Assembly (NCBI GenBank): GCA_036399695.1
Contig: DASWMP010000357.1
Location: 1 to 62,310, forward strand
Length of the DNA stretch: 62,310 nt
Reading direction: 5' to 3'
From: DASVEE01 sp036399695
GTDB lineage: Bacteria > Acidobacteriota > Thermoanaerobaculia > Gp7-AA8
The stretch's first letter is position 1, and each line of letters opens with the position of its first letter. The position numbers and the translations under genes are program-made. Shown here piece by piece: positions 1-7,156 of the stretch. The notes under the pieces were generated by a model. That model saw only the letters and a program-made list of their open reading frames with translations. It did not search any database and had not been told where the DNA came from.

Positions 1-41
1 ACGCCACCGCTCTCTTACACGTGTAGCAGAGCGGTGGCGTT
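1..41. terminator. Hairpin downstream of the vanX-like gene
   Basis: A perfect 13-bp inverted repeat (ACGCCACCGCTCT and its complement) encloses a loop of about 14 nt. A further partial copy of one arm follows at 42-52. It lies just past the stop of the minus-strand dipeptidase gene, so it may act as its terminator, although no clear T-run follows. It could equally belong to a dispersed palindrome family cut by the window edge. Confidence 0.4.
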
Positions 42-59
42 CGCCACCGCACTCCGAGA

Positions 60-758
60 TCACAGCTCCGTCAGCGGGACGTCCATGAGCTCGTACTTTT
101 CCCAGCCGGCGAAGTCGTAATGCCACCACTCTGAGGGCAGGGCGACGAAGCCGTGGCGGGTCATCACGTCGAGCAGCCTGGCGCGGTTCGCGAGAGCGTC
201 GGCGGGGAGGTCGGTGAAGTCGTGGCGGGCGCGGGTGGTGAAGTCGTCGTACGGCGTGGGCATTGCCAGCTCTTCGCCGGTGCGCAGGTCGACGAGGGTC
301 AGGTCGACGGCGGCGCCGCGGTTGTGGCGTGATCCTTTGGAGGGGTCGGCGACGTAGTCGGGGTTCTTGATCGGCTCCCACATCTGCTCGGTCACGCGAT
401 AGGGACGGTAGCCGTCGAAGACCTTGAGGCCGAGGCCCTGGGCGGCGAGCTCGCGCTGAATGGTGGCGAGGGCGCGCGCGGCGGCGGCGCGGAGGTACGC
501 CCTGGCCACAGGGTAGAGCGTCGTCTTCATGAAGTTGTTCGGCGTGGCGTAGCGGATGTCGAGACGCAGGCCGTCGATCGTGGAGAGGTCGACGAGGCGC
601 TTCTCCGGCTCGCGCTGGGCGATGCGCTCGTAGGTCGCGGCGTCGGGAACGACGCGCAGGCCGTAGCGGTTCGGCGCGATCTCCGGCGTGCTGGCGCAGG
701 CGAGCAGGCAGGCGACGGTGACGGCGAGCAGCGGCGCGAAAGCGAAGCGTCGAATCAT
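60..758 (-). CDS. D-Ala-D-Ala dipeptidase lipoprotein (VanX/DdpX family)
   Basis: A 232-residue M15-family zinc dipeptidase, predicted to hydrolyse D-alanyl-D-alanine at the cell envelope. The N-terminus is a lipoprotein signal with lipobox LLAC near residues 18-21. The family zinc motif SRHNRGAAVD (S-x-H-x6-D) is at about 141-150 and the catalytic EWWH at about 209-212, so the active site looks intact. The ATG overlaps the stop of the upstream acyltransferase by 4 nt (ATGA), which suggests translational coupling. VanX itself is cytoplasmic and gives vancomycin resistance. A secreted lipoprotein version without VanH/VanA neighbours more likely recycles peptidoglycan dipeptide. The family call is firm; the physiological role is inference. 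Confidence 0.88.
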   Translation of the reverse strand: MIRRFAFAPLLAVTVACLLACASTPEIAPNRYGLRVVPDAATYERIAQREPEKRLVDLSTIDGLRLDIRYATPNNFMKTTLYPVARAYLRAAAARALATIQRELAAQGLGLKVFDGYRPYRVTEQMWEPIKNPDYVADPSKGSRHNRGAAVDLTLVDLRTGEELAMPTPYDDFTTRARHDFTDLPADALANRARLLDVMTRHGFVALPSEWWHYDFAGWEKYELMDVPLTEL

Positions 759-1888
759 CGCCGCATCGTACCGGGCTTCATCCGGAGAAAGTAGCGTTCG
801 AAGCCGTGGTACGAGAGGACGGCCATCACCGTGCTGAGCGCCGTGACGATGAGAAAGAAGGCCAGGCCGCGGTACGGGATGACGCCCAACAGCAGCGGGT
901 AGAAGAGCAGGTGGACGATGTAGATGCCGTAGCTGTAGCGGGCGCCGAGCTGAAACGGCTTCGCGCCGAGGATGCGGATGTCGAGGACCGAGACGAGGAG
1001 CGCGCCGTAGAAGAGGGAGAAGAGCAGCGGCAGGATCGTGCGGAAGCCGACGTCGCTCGCCACGAAAACCAGGCCGGTCTTGCCGCGCCAGACCATCCAG
1101 GCCAGCGGGATGGCGGTGGCGAGCAGCACCGCATGGCTATACAGGCGGGAGCGGACGGACAGGAGTGTCTGTCCCACGTCAAGAATCGGTTTCTCGGTCC
1201 CGAATTTTTGTGGGACAGACACTCCTGTCTGTCCGGCATTGCGTCCAGCCATCCACAAGGCCAGCCACGAGCCGACGGCCAGGCCGTCCACGCGGCACGG
1301 CGTCCAGGCGAACGTCGGGAACCAGCCCGCCCCGGACGAGGCGAGGGCGTAACGCGTCCCGACCGCCACCGCCAGCATGACCACACAGATGCGCATGGCC
1401 GTTTTGCGCGACAGCAGCAGGATCGCGAACGGCCAGAGGAGATAGAACTGCTCCTCCAGCGCCAGCGACCAGAGGTGACCGACGTCGATGATCTTCAGGC
1501 CCAGCGGTGGCTGCCAGAGGTTGGCCGTGTAGGTCCAGAAAGGCAGTTGCGCGCGGAAAGGCGGCCGTTCGATGACGAAGGCGGCGATCAGCGCCACGTA
1601 GTAGAGCGGAAAGATACGCAGCACCCGGCGCAGGTAGAAATCGCGGAAGCGGTGCTCGTCGTTGCGCGCGGCCAGCAGTTTCCCGGTGATGAGGAAGCCC
1701 GACAGCACGAGAAAGAGATCGACGCCCGTCCAGCCCGCGTCGGCGATCTTGAACAGCAGCGAGCGGAGGCCCTGATCGGGGTCGCGGCCGGGCGTCAGGT
1801 GGTACAGCAGGACGAGCAGGATGGCGAGCGTGCGCAGCCCGTCCAGCGGCCCGATGTGAGTGCCCCGCTTCTGCTCCGCTGCCGTCAC
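755..1888 (-). CDS. Acyltransferase family 3 (OafA/YrhL-like) membrane protein
   Basis: An integral membrane O-acyltransferase, predicted to acylate a surface polysaccharide or lipid. After the start it reads IGPLDGLRTLAILLVLLYH, the usual first helix of the Acyl_transf_3 family, where the H is catalytic. Many hydrophobic segments follow, and SLALEEQFYLLWP is a conserved motif of the family. I chose the GTG at 1888 because the frame upstream of it runs antisense through the neighbouring gene and has no acyltransferase character; no strong ribosome site is seen. A REP-like palindrome (1157-1234) sits in frame inside the gene and adds about 26 residues between two membrane segments. The enzyme may tolerate this as an external loop. 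Confidence 0.8.
   Translation of the reverse strand: MTAAEQKRGTHIGPLDGLRTLAILLVLLYHLTPGRDPDQGLRSLLFKIADAGWTGVDLFLVLSGFLITGKLLAARNDEHRFRDFYLRRVLRIFPLYYVALIAAFVIERPPFRAQLPFWTYTANLWQPPLGLKIIDVGHLWSLALEEQFYLLWPFAILLLSRKTAMRICVVMLAVAVGTRYALASSGAGWFPTFAWTPCRVDGLAVGSWLALWMAGRNAGQTGVSVPQKFGTEKPILDVGQTLLSVRSRLYSHAVLLATAIPLAWMVWRGKTGLVFVASDVGFRTILPLLFSLFYGALLVSVLDIRILGAKPFQLGARYSYGIYIVHLLFYPLLLGVIPYRGLAFFLIVTALSTVMAVLSYHGFERYFLRMKPGTMRR
1157..1234. repeat. REP-like palindrome inserted within the acyltransferase CDS
   Basis: Two arms of 20 bp or more (1157-1176 and 1211-1234, core GGGACAGACACTCCTGTC) are inverted around a 34-nt centre. The arms resemble the GTGGAGGACGGACA-type palindromes seen between genes elsewhere in the window, but here the copy lies in an open frame and is translated. 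Confidence 0.75.
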
Positions 1889-1903
1889 GCTCGCCGGCGA
1901 TGG

Positions 1904-1909
1904 TAAGTT
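1904..1909 (+). promoter_or_regulatory. TANNNT -10-like element just upstream of the catabolic operon
   Basis: TAAGTT lies 9 nt before the ATG at 1919, with no Shine-Dalgarno sequence between. The same arrangement (TAAACT) recurs before the starts at 3237 and 5853, which suggests -10 boxes feeding leaderless or very short-leader transcripts. No confident -35 box was identified. Confidence 0.35.
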
Positions 1910-1918
1910 ACGCCTCCT

Positions 1919-3151
1919 ATGGAGCTGGACATCTTTTTCTCGATCTGCCAAACCGAGGTGAATGGATACCTGCCGAGCGAACGGGTCATGTTCGAGAACT
2001 TCTTCGAACAGGTCGAGCTCGCGGACCGGCTCGGGTTCGGCACCGCCTGGGTCGCGGAGAGCCATCTCTCCACCGAAGTGCAAAAGACGAATCCCGGCGC
2101 GGTGATCCCGCACTTTGTCGGCGAGATCGGCTTGAACACGGACATTCTCCAACTCGCGCACCGCGTCTTCGCCCGGACGAAACGGATCGGGATCGGCTCG
2201 GCCATCCTCAACATCCTCTGCAACGGCGGCCCGATTGCCCATGCGGAGCGCATCCGGACATTCCTCGCGCTGCACGGGCTCGATCCGGCGGAACAGCGGA
2301 CGCTGACCATCGGCTTCGCATCGGGGCGCTTCCCGTTCATCAACGTGCCGTACGGCATCGTGCCGCGCAATCCGGTCGAAGCGGCGGCGTGGCCGGTCGT
2401 AAAGAACAAGATCTTCGAGGAAGCGACCGAGATCTTCCTCCGCCTGCTGCGTGGCGAGACGTTGAGCTCGTCGATGATCGCGCCGCGGTCCCTGAAACGG
2501 GCCGACTTCCGCAAAGACGAAGACTGGCAGCGGGTGCAGGAGGCCTACGGGCAGTATGTCGACGAGATCGACGTCGCCCCGCGCTGGCCCTTCCCGACCC
2601 TGAAGATCGTCCCGCAGGAATCACCGCTCGACCTGCTCCGGCTGTCCATCGGTTCACACGATCCGGCTACGCAGATCTTCGCCAACACGATCCTGCCGGT
2701 CGGCGTCTTCAACCTCTCGATCACTCCGGGCGACGAGATCGAGAAGACGAACGAACGGATGAAGACGCATTACCACCCCGACGGCGGCGGCTGGCAGCGC
2801 CGGCTCATGCCCCGCACGGTCCTGGTCTTCATCAACGACGATCCGGCCAAAGCACGCGAGGAAGCACGCGACGCCCTCTCCAATTACTGGCGCGCCCTCG
2901 AAGGGACGCTGGACGAGGAGAAAGTCCGCCGCGCCACGAACAACGCGCTGGTCGGAAACGCGGAGGAAATCGCGAAGCAGATCGCCGAACGCTTCGATCC
3001 CGAAGACCGGCTCATGCTCTGGTTCGACTTCAACAACCACGATTCAAAACGGGTCATGAAGAACATGGAAGATTTCATGGCGGTAGTAGGACTCAGGGCC
3101 AGGGCTCGGGGCCCGGTGGGTGTCAGGCCCGAGGTTCTGGGGACGTCATGA
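1919..3151 (+). CDS. LLM-class flavin-dependent oxidoreductase (bacterial luciferase-like)
   Basis: A 410-residue member of the luciferase-like monooxygenase superfamily, which uses reduced FMN or F420 in a TIM barrel. Typical features are the N-terminal FFSICQTE strand, the GFGTAWVAESHL motif (about 40-51) and the later GFASGRFPF loop. It opens an operon with ring-cleavage and aminomuconate genes, so it probably oxygenates an aromatic amine or amide substrate; the substrate cannot be read from sequence. The last 20 or so residues (RARARGPVGVRPEV) are encoded by the left arm of an inverted repeat (3092-3214), so the native C-terminus was probably replaced. The start follows a TAAGTT element rather than a ribosome site. 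Confidence 0.85.
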   Translation: MELDIFFSICQTEVNGYLPSERVMFENFFEQVELADRLGFGTAWVAESHLSTEVQKTNPGAVIPHFVGEIGLNTDILQLAHRVFARTKRIGIGSAILNILCNGGPIAHAERIRTFLALHGLDPAEQRTLTIGFASGRFPFINVPYGIVPRNPVEAAAWPVVKNKIFEEATEIFLRLLRGETLSSSMIAPRSLKRADFRKDEDWQRVQEAYGQYVDEIDVAPRWPFPTLKIVPQESPLDLLRLSIGSHDPATQIFANTILPVGVFNLSITPGDEIEKTNERMKTHYHPDGGGWQRRLMPRTVLVFINDDPAKAREEARDALSNYWRALEGTLDEEKVRRATNNALVGNAEEIAKQIAERFDPEDRLMLWFDFNNHDSKRVMKNMEDFMAVVGLRARARGPVGVRPEVLGTS

Positions 3152-3214
3152 TGAAGCCCCGGAACCCAGCGTCTGACACCCACTGAGCCCCGGGCCCCGG
3201 GCCCTGGGCCCGGG
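3092..3214. repeat. Inverted repeat with GGGCCCN heptamer arms (locus A)
   Basis: The left arm covers the 3' end of the monooxygenase gene, and the right arm contains GGGC at strict 7-bp steps (GGGCCCC, GGGCCCT, GGGCCCG). Both arms share the inner block GGGTGTCAG/CTGACACCC. It fits the heptamer-arm architecture of the other loci but not their RTTNNNN consensus. Confidence 0.6.
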
Positions 3215-3218
3215 GCGC

Positions 3219-3224
3219 TAAACT
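3219..3224 (+). promoter_or_regulatory. TAAACT -10-like element before the asparaginase II-like gene
   Basis: TAAACT lies 12 nt before the ATG at 3237, directly after the heptamer inverted repeat. It matches the element before 5853 base for base. Its promoter role is inferred from position only. Confidence 0.35.
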
Positions 3225-3236
3225 ACCCCTCTCGCC

Positions 3237-4322
3237 ATGACCACGATCGATAAAGAGCCCGCCACTTTCGACGAGACCCGCGCGGTCAACTTCGCCCGGG
3301 CCATGCCCAACTGGCAGCCGCTGGTGGAGTACCGGCGGAACGGCGTCGCGGAGAACACGATTCATGGGGCCGTCTCCTGGGTCTCGGGGAAGAACCTGCT
3401 GTATTCGTTCGGCGGGAACGTCGAGGTCTATGGGCGGTCGATGGTCAAGCCGATCATGATGAAAGTGTTCGCGCGGGAGTTCGCGTCGACGCTGACTCAG
3501 GAGCAGCAGGCCATCTCCGTCGCTTCGCACAATGGGGACAGCGATCACGTGCGGGTGGCCCGCTCAATCCTTCGGGAAGGGGAGTGGGGGTTGATGCAGA
3601 CGCCGCACGATGTGCCGCTCGTGCAGTTCGGGCGGCAGGTGCGGCGGCCGCGGCGCTGGTATCACTGCTGTTCGGGCGAGCATGCGGCGATCCTGCGCGG
3701 CTGCAAGGTGCGCGGGTGGTCGCGCGTCGGCTACGTCTGGCCGCATCACCCCTTCTTCCAGGAGCACCTCCGCTACATCGGCGACGTCATCGGCGACTGG
3801 AAGGTCGGCACGATCGCCAAGGACGGCTGTGGCCTGCCGACGGTCTCGATGACGGTCACGGATCTGGCCAAGCTCTTCGCGAACCTCGTCACCGAGAAAG
3901 ACCAGGACTGGATCTGGCCGGCCATGGTGTCGCACCCCGATCTCATCGGCGGCTTCAACCGCCTCGATTCGACCGTCCTCAAAGCCTGCGGCGGCCGCGT
4001 GCTGGCCAAGGAAGGGGCCGACGGACTCCTCGGGCTGGCCATCGAGCACCCGGAGTATCCGGAAGGCCTCGGCGTCGTGGTGAAGATCGCACACGGCTGG
4101 AACCCGCAGGCGACCTGGTACATCGCCCGCTACATCCTCGGCGTGCTCGGGTTCGAGTTCCGCAATCCGTACAAGCTGCGCCGGCAGAAGGCGTTCATCG
4201 TCCCCGAGGTCATTCCGCCGAATCTGCGCGAGCGGATGGAGAAGATCACGCCGTGGGACTCGTGGGACCCGGACATCGATCGCTGGGAGTTCGATCCGGA
4301 GGAATTCATTGCGCCTCGCTAA
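3237..4322 (+). CDS. Asparaginase II-type amidohydrolase (Rhizobium etli class)
   Basis: A 361-residue protein of the Asparaginase_II family (Pfam PF06089), which hydrolyses a side-chain amide. Family signatures are VEYRRNGVAEN near the N-terminus, the SMVKPIMM segment, CCSGEHAAILRGCK (about 143-156; usual form NCSGKHA) and KDGCGLPT (about 196-203). The G-K-H to G-E-H change in the central motif is unusual and may shift specificity. In this operon it may remove an amide or amine from an aminomuconate-like intermediate rather than act on asparagine. It overlaps the following aldehyde dehydrogenase by 14 nt, so the two are probably translated together. Confidence 0.78.
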   Translation: MTTIDKEPATFDETRAVNFARAMPNWQPLVEYRRNGVAENTIHGAVSWVSGKNLLYSFGGNVEVYGRSMVKPIMMKVFAREFASTLTQEQQAISVASHNGDSDHVRVARSILREGEWGLMQTPHDVPLVQFGRQVRRPRRWYHCCSGEHAAILRGCKVRGWSRVGYVWPHHPFFQEHLRYIGDVIGDWKVGTIAKDGCGLPTVSMTVTDLAKLFANLVTEKDQDWIWPAMVSHPDLIGGFNRLDSTVLKACGGRVLAKEGADGLLGLAIEHPEYPEGLGVVVKIAHGWNPQATWYIARYILGVLGFEFRNPYKLRRQKAFIVPEVIPPNLRERMEKITPWDSWDPDIDRWEFDPEEFIAPR

Positions 4323-5733
4323 TTTCATCGACGGCAAGTTCGTCGCGCCGGTGAAAGGCGCTTATCTCGACGACATTGGCCCCGCGTCGGGCGAGGTCAT
4401 CGCCCTGATTCCCGACAGCGACGCGGAAGACGTGGCCCTCGCCGTGGACGCGGCCGTGCGCGCGTTTCCGGCCTGGTCGCGCACGCCCGAATCGCAGCGC
4501 AGCCGGCTGCTGCTGAAGCTAGCGGATCTCATCGAGCAGAACCTCGACGAACTGGCGCGGCTCGAAGCGCTCGACAACGGCAAGACCGTCTCGCTGGCGA
4601 CGCGGTTGGACATCCCCCGCGCCGTCGCGAACTTCCGCTTCTTCGCCACGGCCATCCTCCACCACGCCAGCGAGGCGCACATCACCGACGGCGTGGCGCT
4701 GAACTACACGTTGCGCCAGCCGATCGGCGTGGCCGGCCTGATCTCGCCGTGGAACCTGCCGTTGTACCTGCTGTCGTGGAAGATCGCCCCGGCCATCGCC
4801 GCGGGCAACACGTGCGTGGCCAAGCCGTCCGAGCTGACGCCGCTCACGGCCAACCGGCTGGCCGAACTGGCCAACGAGGCCGGCATCCCGCCGGGTGTCA
4901 TCAACATCGTGCACGGCTACGGCGCGAAGGCCGGCGCCGCGATCTGCGAGCACCCGCGCGTGCCGATGATCTCGTTCACCGGCGGCACCGTGACCGGTGC
5001 GAAGGTCGCGGCTACGGCGGCGCCGCTGTTCAAGAAGCTGTCGCTGGAGCTCGGCGGCAAGAATCCGAACGTGATCTTCGCCGACGCTGACCTCGAGCAG
5101 GCCATCCCGACGTCGATCCAGTCGAGTTTCGCGAATCAGGGGGAGATCTGCCTCTGCGGCTCGCGCATCTTCGTGGAGCGGCCGATCTACGATCAGTTCG
5201 TGGAGCGCTTCGTCGCCGCGACGAAGAAGCTGCGCATCGGCGATCCGACCGACGCGTCCACCGACGTCGGGGCGCTGATCAGCGAAGCGCATCTGCAGAA
5301 GGTGACGGGCTACGTGGCGCTGGCGAAGGAGGAGGGAGGCGTCGTCGCGACCGGCGGCAACCGTCTCGACCGCCCCGGCTACTTTGTCGAGCCGGCGGTC
5401 ATCACCGGCCTCGGCTGCGATTGCCGCGTGCTGCAGGAGGAGATCTTCGGGCCGGTCGTCACGATCACACCGTTTGACGGGGAAGAGGAAGCGGTGGCCT
5501 TCGCGAACTCGACCAGATACGGCCTCTCGGCGACGCTCTGGACGCGCGACCTGCAACGGGCTCACCGCGTAGCGGCAGCGCTCGACAGCGGCACGGTCTG
5601 GATCAACTGCTGGCTCCTGCGCGACCTGCGGGTCCCGTTCGGCGGCATGAAGGAGAGCGGCGTCGGGCGCGAGGGAGGCTTTCAGTCGCTCGAGTTTTTC
5701 ACCGAGGCGAAGAACGTCTGTCTCAAGCTTTAA
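4309..5733 (+). CDS. 2-aminomuconate 6-semialdehyde dehydrogenase-like aldehyde dehydrogenase
   Basis: A 474-residue NAD-dependent aldehyde dehydrogenase, predicted to oxidise 2-aminomuconate 6-semialdehyde (or the 2-hydroxy analogue) to the dioate. The active-site segment NQGEICLCGSR has the catalytic Cys at 281 and the double-Cys form characteristic of this subfamily (AmnC, human ALDH8A1). The general-base Glu is in LELGGKN (about 247). The start is TTG, chosen because GGAGGA lies 6 nt upstream and the product begins RLANFIDGKFV as in homologues. It overlaps the preceding gene by 14 nt. Its product would be the substrate of the RidA-type deaminase domain encoded at 8299-8712. Confidence 0.88.
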   Translation: MRLANFIDGKFVAPVKGAYLDDIGPASGEVIALIPDSDAEDVALAVDAAVRAFPAWSRTPESQRSRLLLKLADLIEQNLDELARLEALDNGKTVSLATRLDIPRAVANFRFFATAILHHASEAHITDGVALNYTLRQPIGVAGLISPWNLPLYLLSWKIAPAIAAGNTCVAKPSELTPLTANRLAELANEAGIPPGVINIVHGYGAKAGAAICEHPRVPMISFTGGTVTGAKVAATAAPLFKKLSLELGGKNPNVIFADADLEQAIPTSIQSSFANQGEICLCGSRIFVERPIYDQFVERFVAATKKLRIGDPTDASTDVGALISEAHLQKVTGYVALAKEEGGVVATGGNRLDRPGYFVEPAVITGLGCDCRVLQEEIFGPVVTITPFDGEEEAVAFANSTRYGLSATLWTRDLQRAHRVAAALDSGTVWINCWLLRDLRVPFGGMKESGVGREGGFQSLEFFTEAKNVCLKL

Positions 5734-5740
5734 AAAAGGG

Positions 5741-5834
5741 TTGCCCGTTGTCCGTTGCCGGTTGTCCGTGCTGCGCTGCGCGATCGCGGTCGTGTAGAGG
5801 AGGACGGACAACGGGAAACGGAAAACGGACAACG
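5741..5834. repeat. Heptamer inverted repeat, locus B (GTTGTCC type)
   Basis: The left arm (5741-5769) is a run of 7-bp units such as GTTGCCC and GTTGTCC. The right arm (about 5812-5834) carries the complementary units (ACAACGG, AAAACGG). The roughly 40-nt centre is GC-rich and includes TGCTGCGC, also present in locus D. It fills the spacer between the dehydrogenase and dioxygenase genes. Confidence 0.85.
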
Positions 5835-5838
5835 TAGT

Positions 5839-5844
5839 TAAACT
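5839..5844 (+). promoter_or_regulatory. TAAACT -10-like element before the amnB-like gene
   Basis: TAAACT is 8 nt before the ATG at 5853, with no Shine-Dalgarno match in between. It is identical to the element at 3219-3224. Confidence 0.35.
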
Positions 5845-5852
5845 ACCGCCCC

Positions 5853-6785
5853 ATGAGCAAGCAGGGCGAAATCGTCGGCGGTCTTCTGGCTCCTCATCCT
5901 CCGCACATCGTGTATGGCGAGAACCATTGGCGGAACGAGCCGAAATCGGAGTGCGGGTGGGAGGTTTTGCGGTGGGGATATGAGCGGGCGAGGAAGCATT
6001 TCCTGGCCAAAAAGCCCGATGTGATTCTCGTCCACTCGCCGCACTGGCAGACGGTGATCGGCCATCACTTCCTCGGCGTCCCGGAGTTCCACGGGCTGTC
6101 CGTCGATCCGATCTTCCCGAACCTCTTCCGCTACCGGTACGACATCAAGGTGGACGTCGAGCTGGCGGAGCTGATTGCCGAGGAGGGGAGGAAGGACGGG
6201 CTCATCACGAAGATGATGCGCAACCCGCAGTTCCGCGTCGACTACGGGACGATCGTCTCCTGCCACATGATGAATCCGGAGTGGGACATCCCCATCGTCG
6301 GGATCTCGTCGAACAACTCCCCCTACTACTTCTCCAACGAGATGGGCCAGGCGCAGATGATCCGCCTCGGCCAGGTGACGAAGCGGGCTATCGAAAAGAG
6401 CGGCCGCCGCGCCATCCTGCTGGCATCGAACACCCTCTCCCACCGCCACTTCACCACCGAAGGTGACATCCCCGAGGACATGTCCCGCGAGCACGTGTAC
6501 GAGCACTCCGGCTACCTTTGGGACATGCAGGTCATCGACCTGATGCGCAAAGGCAGGACGAAAGAGCTGATCTCGATCCTGCCCGAGTTCATGGACCACG
6601 CGGTGTCGGAAGTGAAGGCGGGCTCGCTGGCGTGGATGCTGTCCGCGCTCGATTTTCCGGAGTACCCGGCGGAGATTTTTGGGTATTGGACGGTGATCGG
6701 GACGGGCAACGCCGTTGCGGGCTGGGATCCGCAGCTCCGCGCAGCGGCGACTACGCAGGGCTCCGTCGCCGCTGCGCGGGATTGA
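5853..6785 (+). CDS. amnB: 2-aminophenol 1,6-dioxygenase beta subunit-like (LigB/DODA type)
   Basis: A 310-residue extradiol ring-cleavage dioxygenase, the catalytic iron-binding subunit. It follows the known AmnB pattern closely: LAPHPPHIVYGEN at about 12-24 carries the first iron His (H15), VHSPHWQTVIGHH the second, and the VDPIFPNLFRY, MMRNPQFRVDYGT and GISSNNSPYY blocks are all present. Predicted reaction: opening of 2-aminophenol (or a 2-aminophenol-like ring) to 2-aminomuconate 6-semialdehyde, the substrate of the dehydrogenase just upstream. The stop codon lies in the first heptamer of the next repeat array, so the last residues may be insertion-derived. The alpha subunit gene lies beyond the inserted four-helix-bundle gene. 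Confidence 0.88.
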   Translation: MSKQGEIVGGLLAPHPPHIVYGENHWRNEPKSECGWEVLRWGYERARKHFLAKKPDVILVHSPHWQTVIGHHFLGVPEFHGLSVDPIFPNLFRYRYDIKVDVELAELIAEEGRKDGLITKMMRNPQFRVDYGTIVSCHMMNPEWDIPIVGISSNNSPYYFSNEMGQAQMIRLGQVTKRAIEKSGRRAILLASNTLSHRHFTTEGDIPEDMSREHVYEHSGYLWDMQVIDLMRKGRTKELISILPEFMDHAVSEVKAGSLAWMLSALDFPEYPAEIFGYWTVIGTGNAVAGWDPQLRAAATTQGSVAAARD

Positions 6786-6808
6786 GAATTGAGGATTGAG
6801 GATTGAGG
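6781..6808 (+). repeat. Left heptamer array of the cargo-bearing element (locus C)
   Basis: Four ATTGAGG/ATTGAGA units in strict 7-bp register. The array contains the amnB stop codon (TGA, 6783-6785). It also supplies a GAGGA purine run and the TTG start at 6803 for the four-helix-bundle gene. Confidence 0.9.
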
Positions 6809-7156
6809 AAGGGGAGCGAGATTCAGGAACGGGTGTTTCGCTTTGCGTGCGAGATTGTGCGTCTACATGACGTGCTCGTCACGCGCGGTCAGAGTGCTCG
6901 TGACATGGGCCGTCAGCTCATGCGAGCTGCCACGTCAATCGGAGCGAACCTCGAAGAAGCAGATGCTGGCCAGAGCCGCGCAGATTTTGTGTCGAAGTGC
7001 ACGATTGCCTTGAAGGAAGCTCGTGAAGCGCTGTACTGGCTCCGGATACTCTCCGCAACGGGGAAGCTCGACGAGTCGGCCGATCCGCTGATGCACGAGT
7101 GCGACCGCATCGTCGCCGTCCTCACCACGATTGTTAGAAAAGCGAAAGGCGACTGA
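6803..7156 (+). CDS. Four-helix bundle protein (S23/Avd-like), cargo of a heptamer-repeat element
   Basis: A 117-residue helical protein of the four-helix-bundle family that includes 23S rRNA intervening-sequence proteins and Avd, the accessory protein of diversity-generating retroelements. The family core is clear: QLMRAATSIGANLEEA at about 37-52, then SRADFVSKCTIALKEAREA with YWLRIL. These proteins form basic oligomeric barrels that can bind nucleic acid (established for Avd). The start is TTG inside the last left-arm heptamer, with GAGGA just upstream; its stop overlaps the next ATG (TGATG). It has no link to the catabolic pathway and is framed by inverted arrays of ATTGAGG, so it looks like cargo of a small mobile or repeat-maintaining element. 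No reverse transcriptase or rRNA gene is nearby. Confidence 0.85.
   Translation: MRKGSEIQERVFRFACEIVRLHDVLVTRGQSARDMGRQLMRAATSIGANLEEADAGQSRADFVSKCTIALKEAREALYWLRILSATGKLDESADPLMHECDRIVAVLTTIVRKAKGD

Noticed and set aside
60..758. Vancomycin resistance operon
   Set aside because: Only a VanX-like lipoprotein is present; there is no VanH, VanA-type ligase or VanRS pair nearby.
1885..2514. Minus-strand frame opposite the luciferase-like gene
   Set aside because: Arg/Ser-rich antisense shadow with no domain; the plus-strand frame encodes a clear enzyme.
6803..7156. Complete diversity-generating retroelement
   Set aside because: Only the Avd-like fold is present. No reverse transcriptase, template repeat or adenine-varied target was found in the window.
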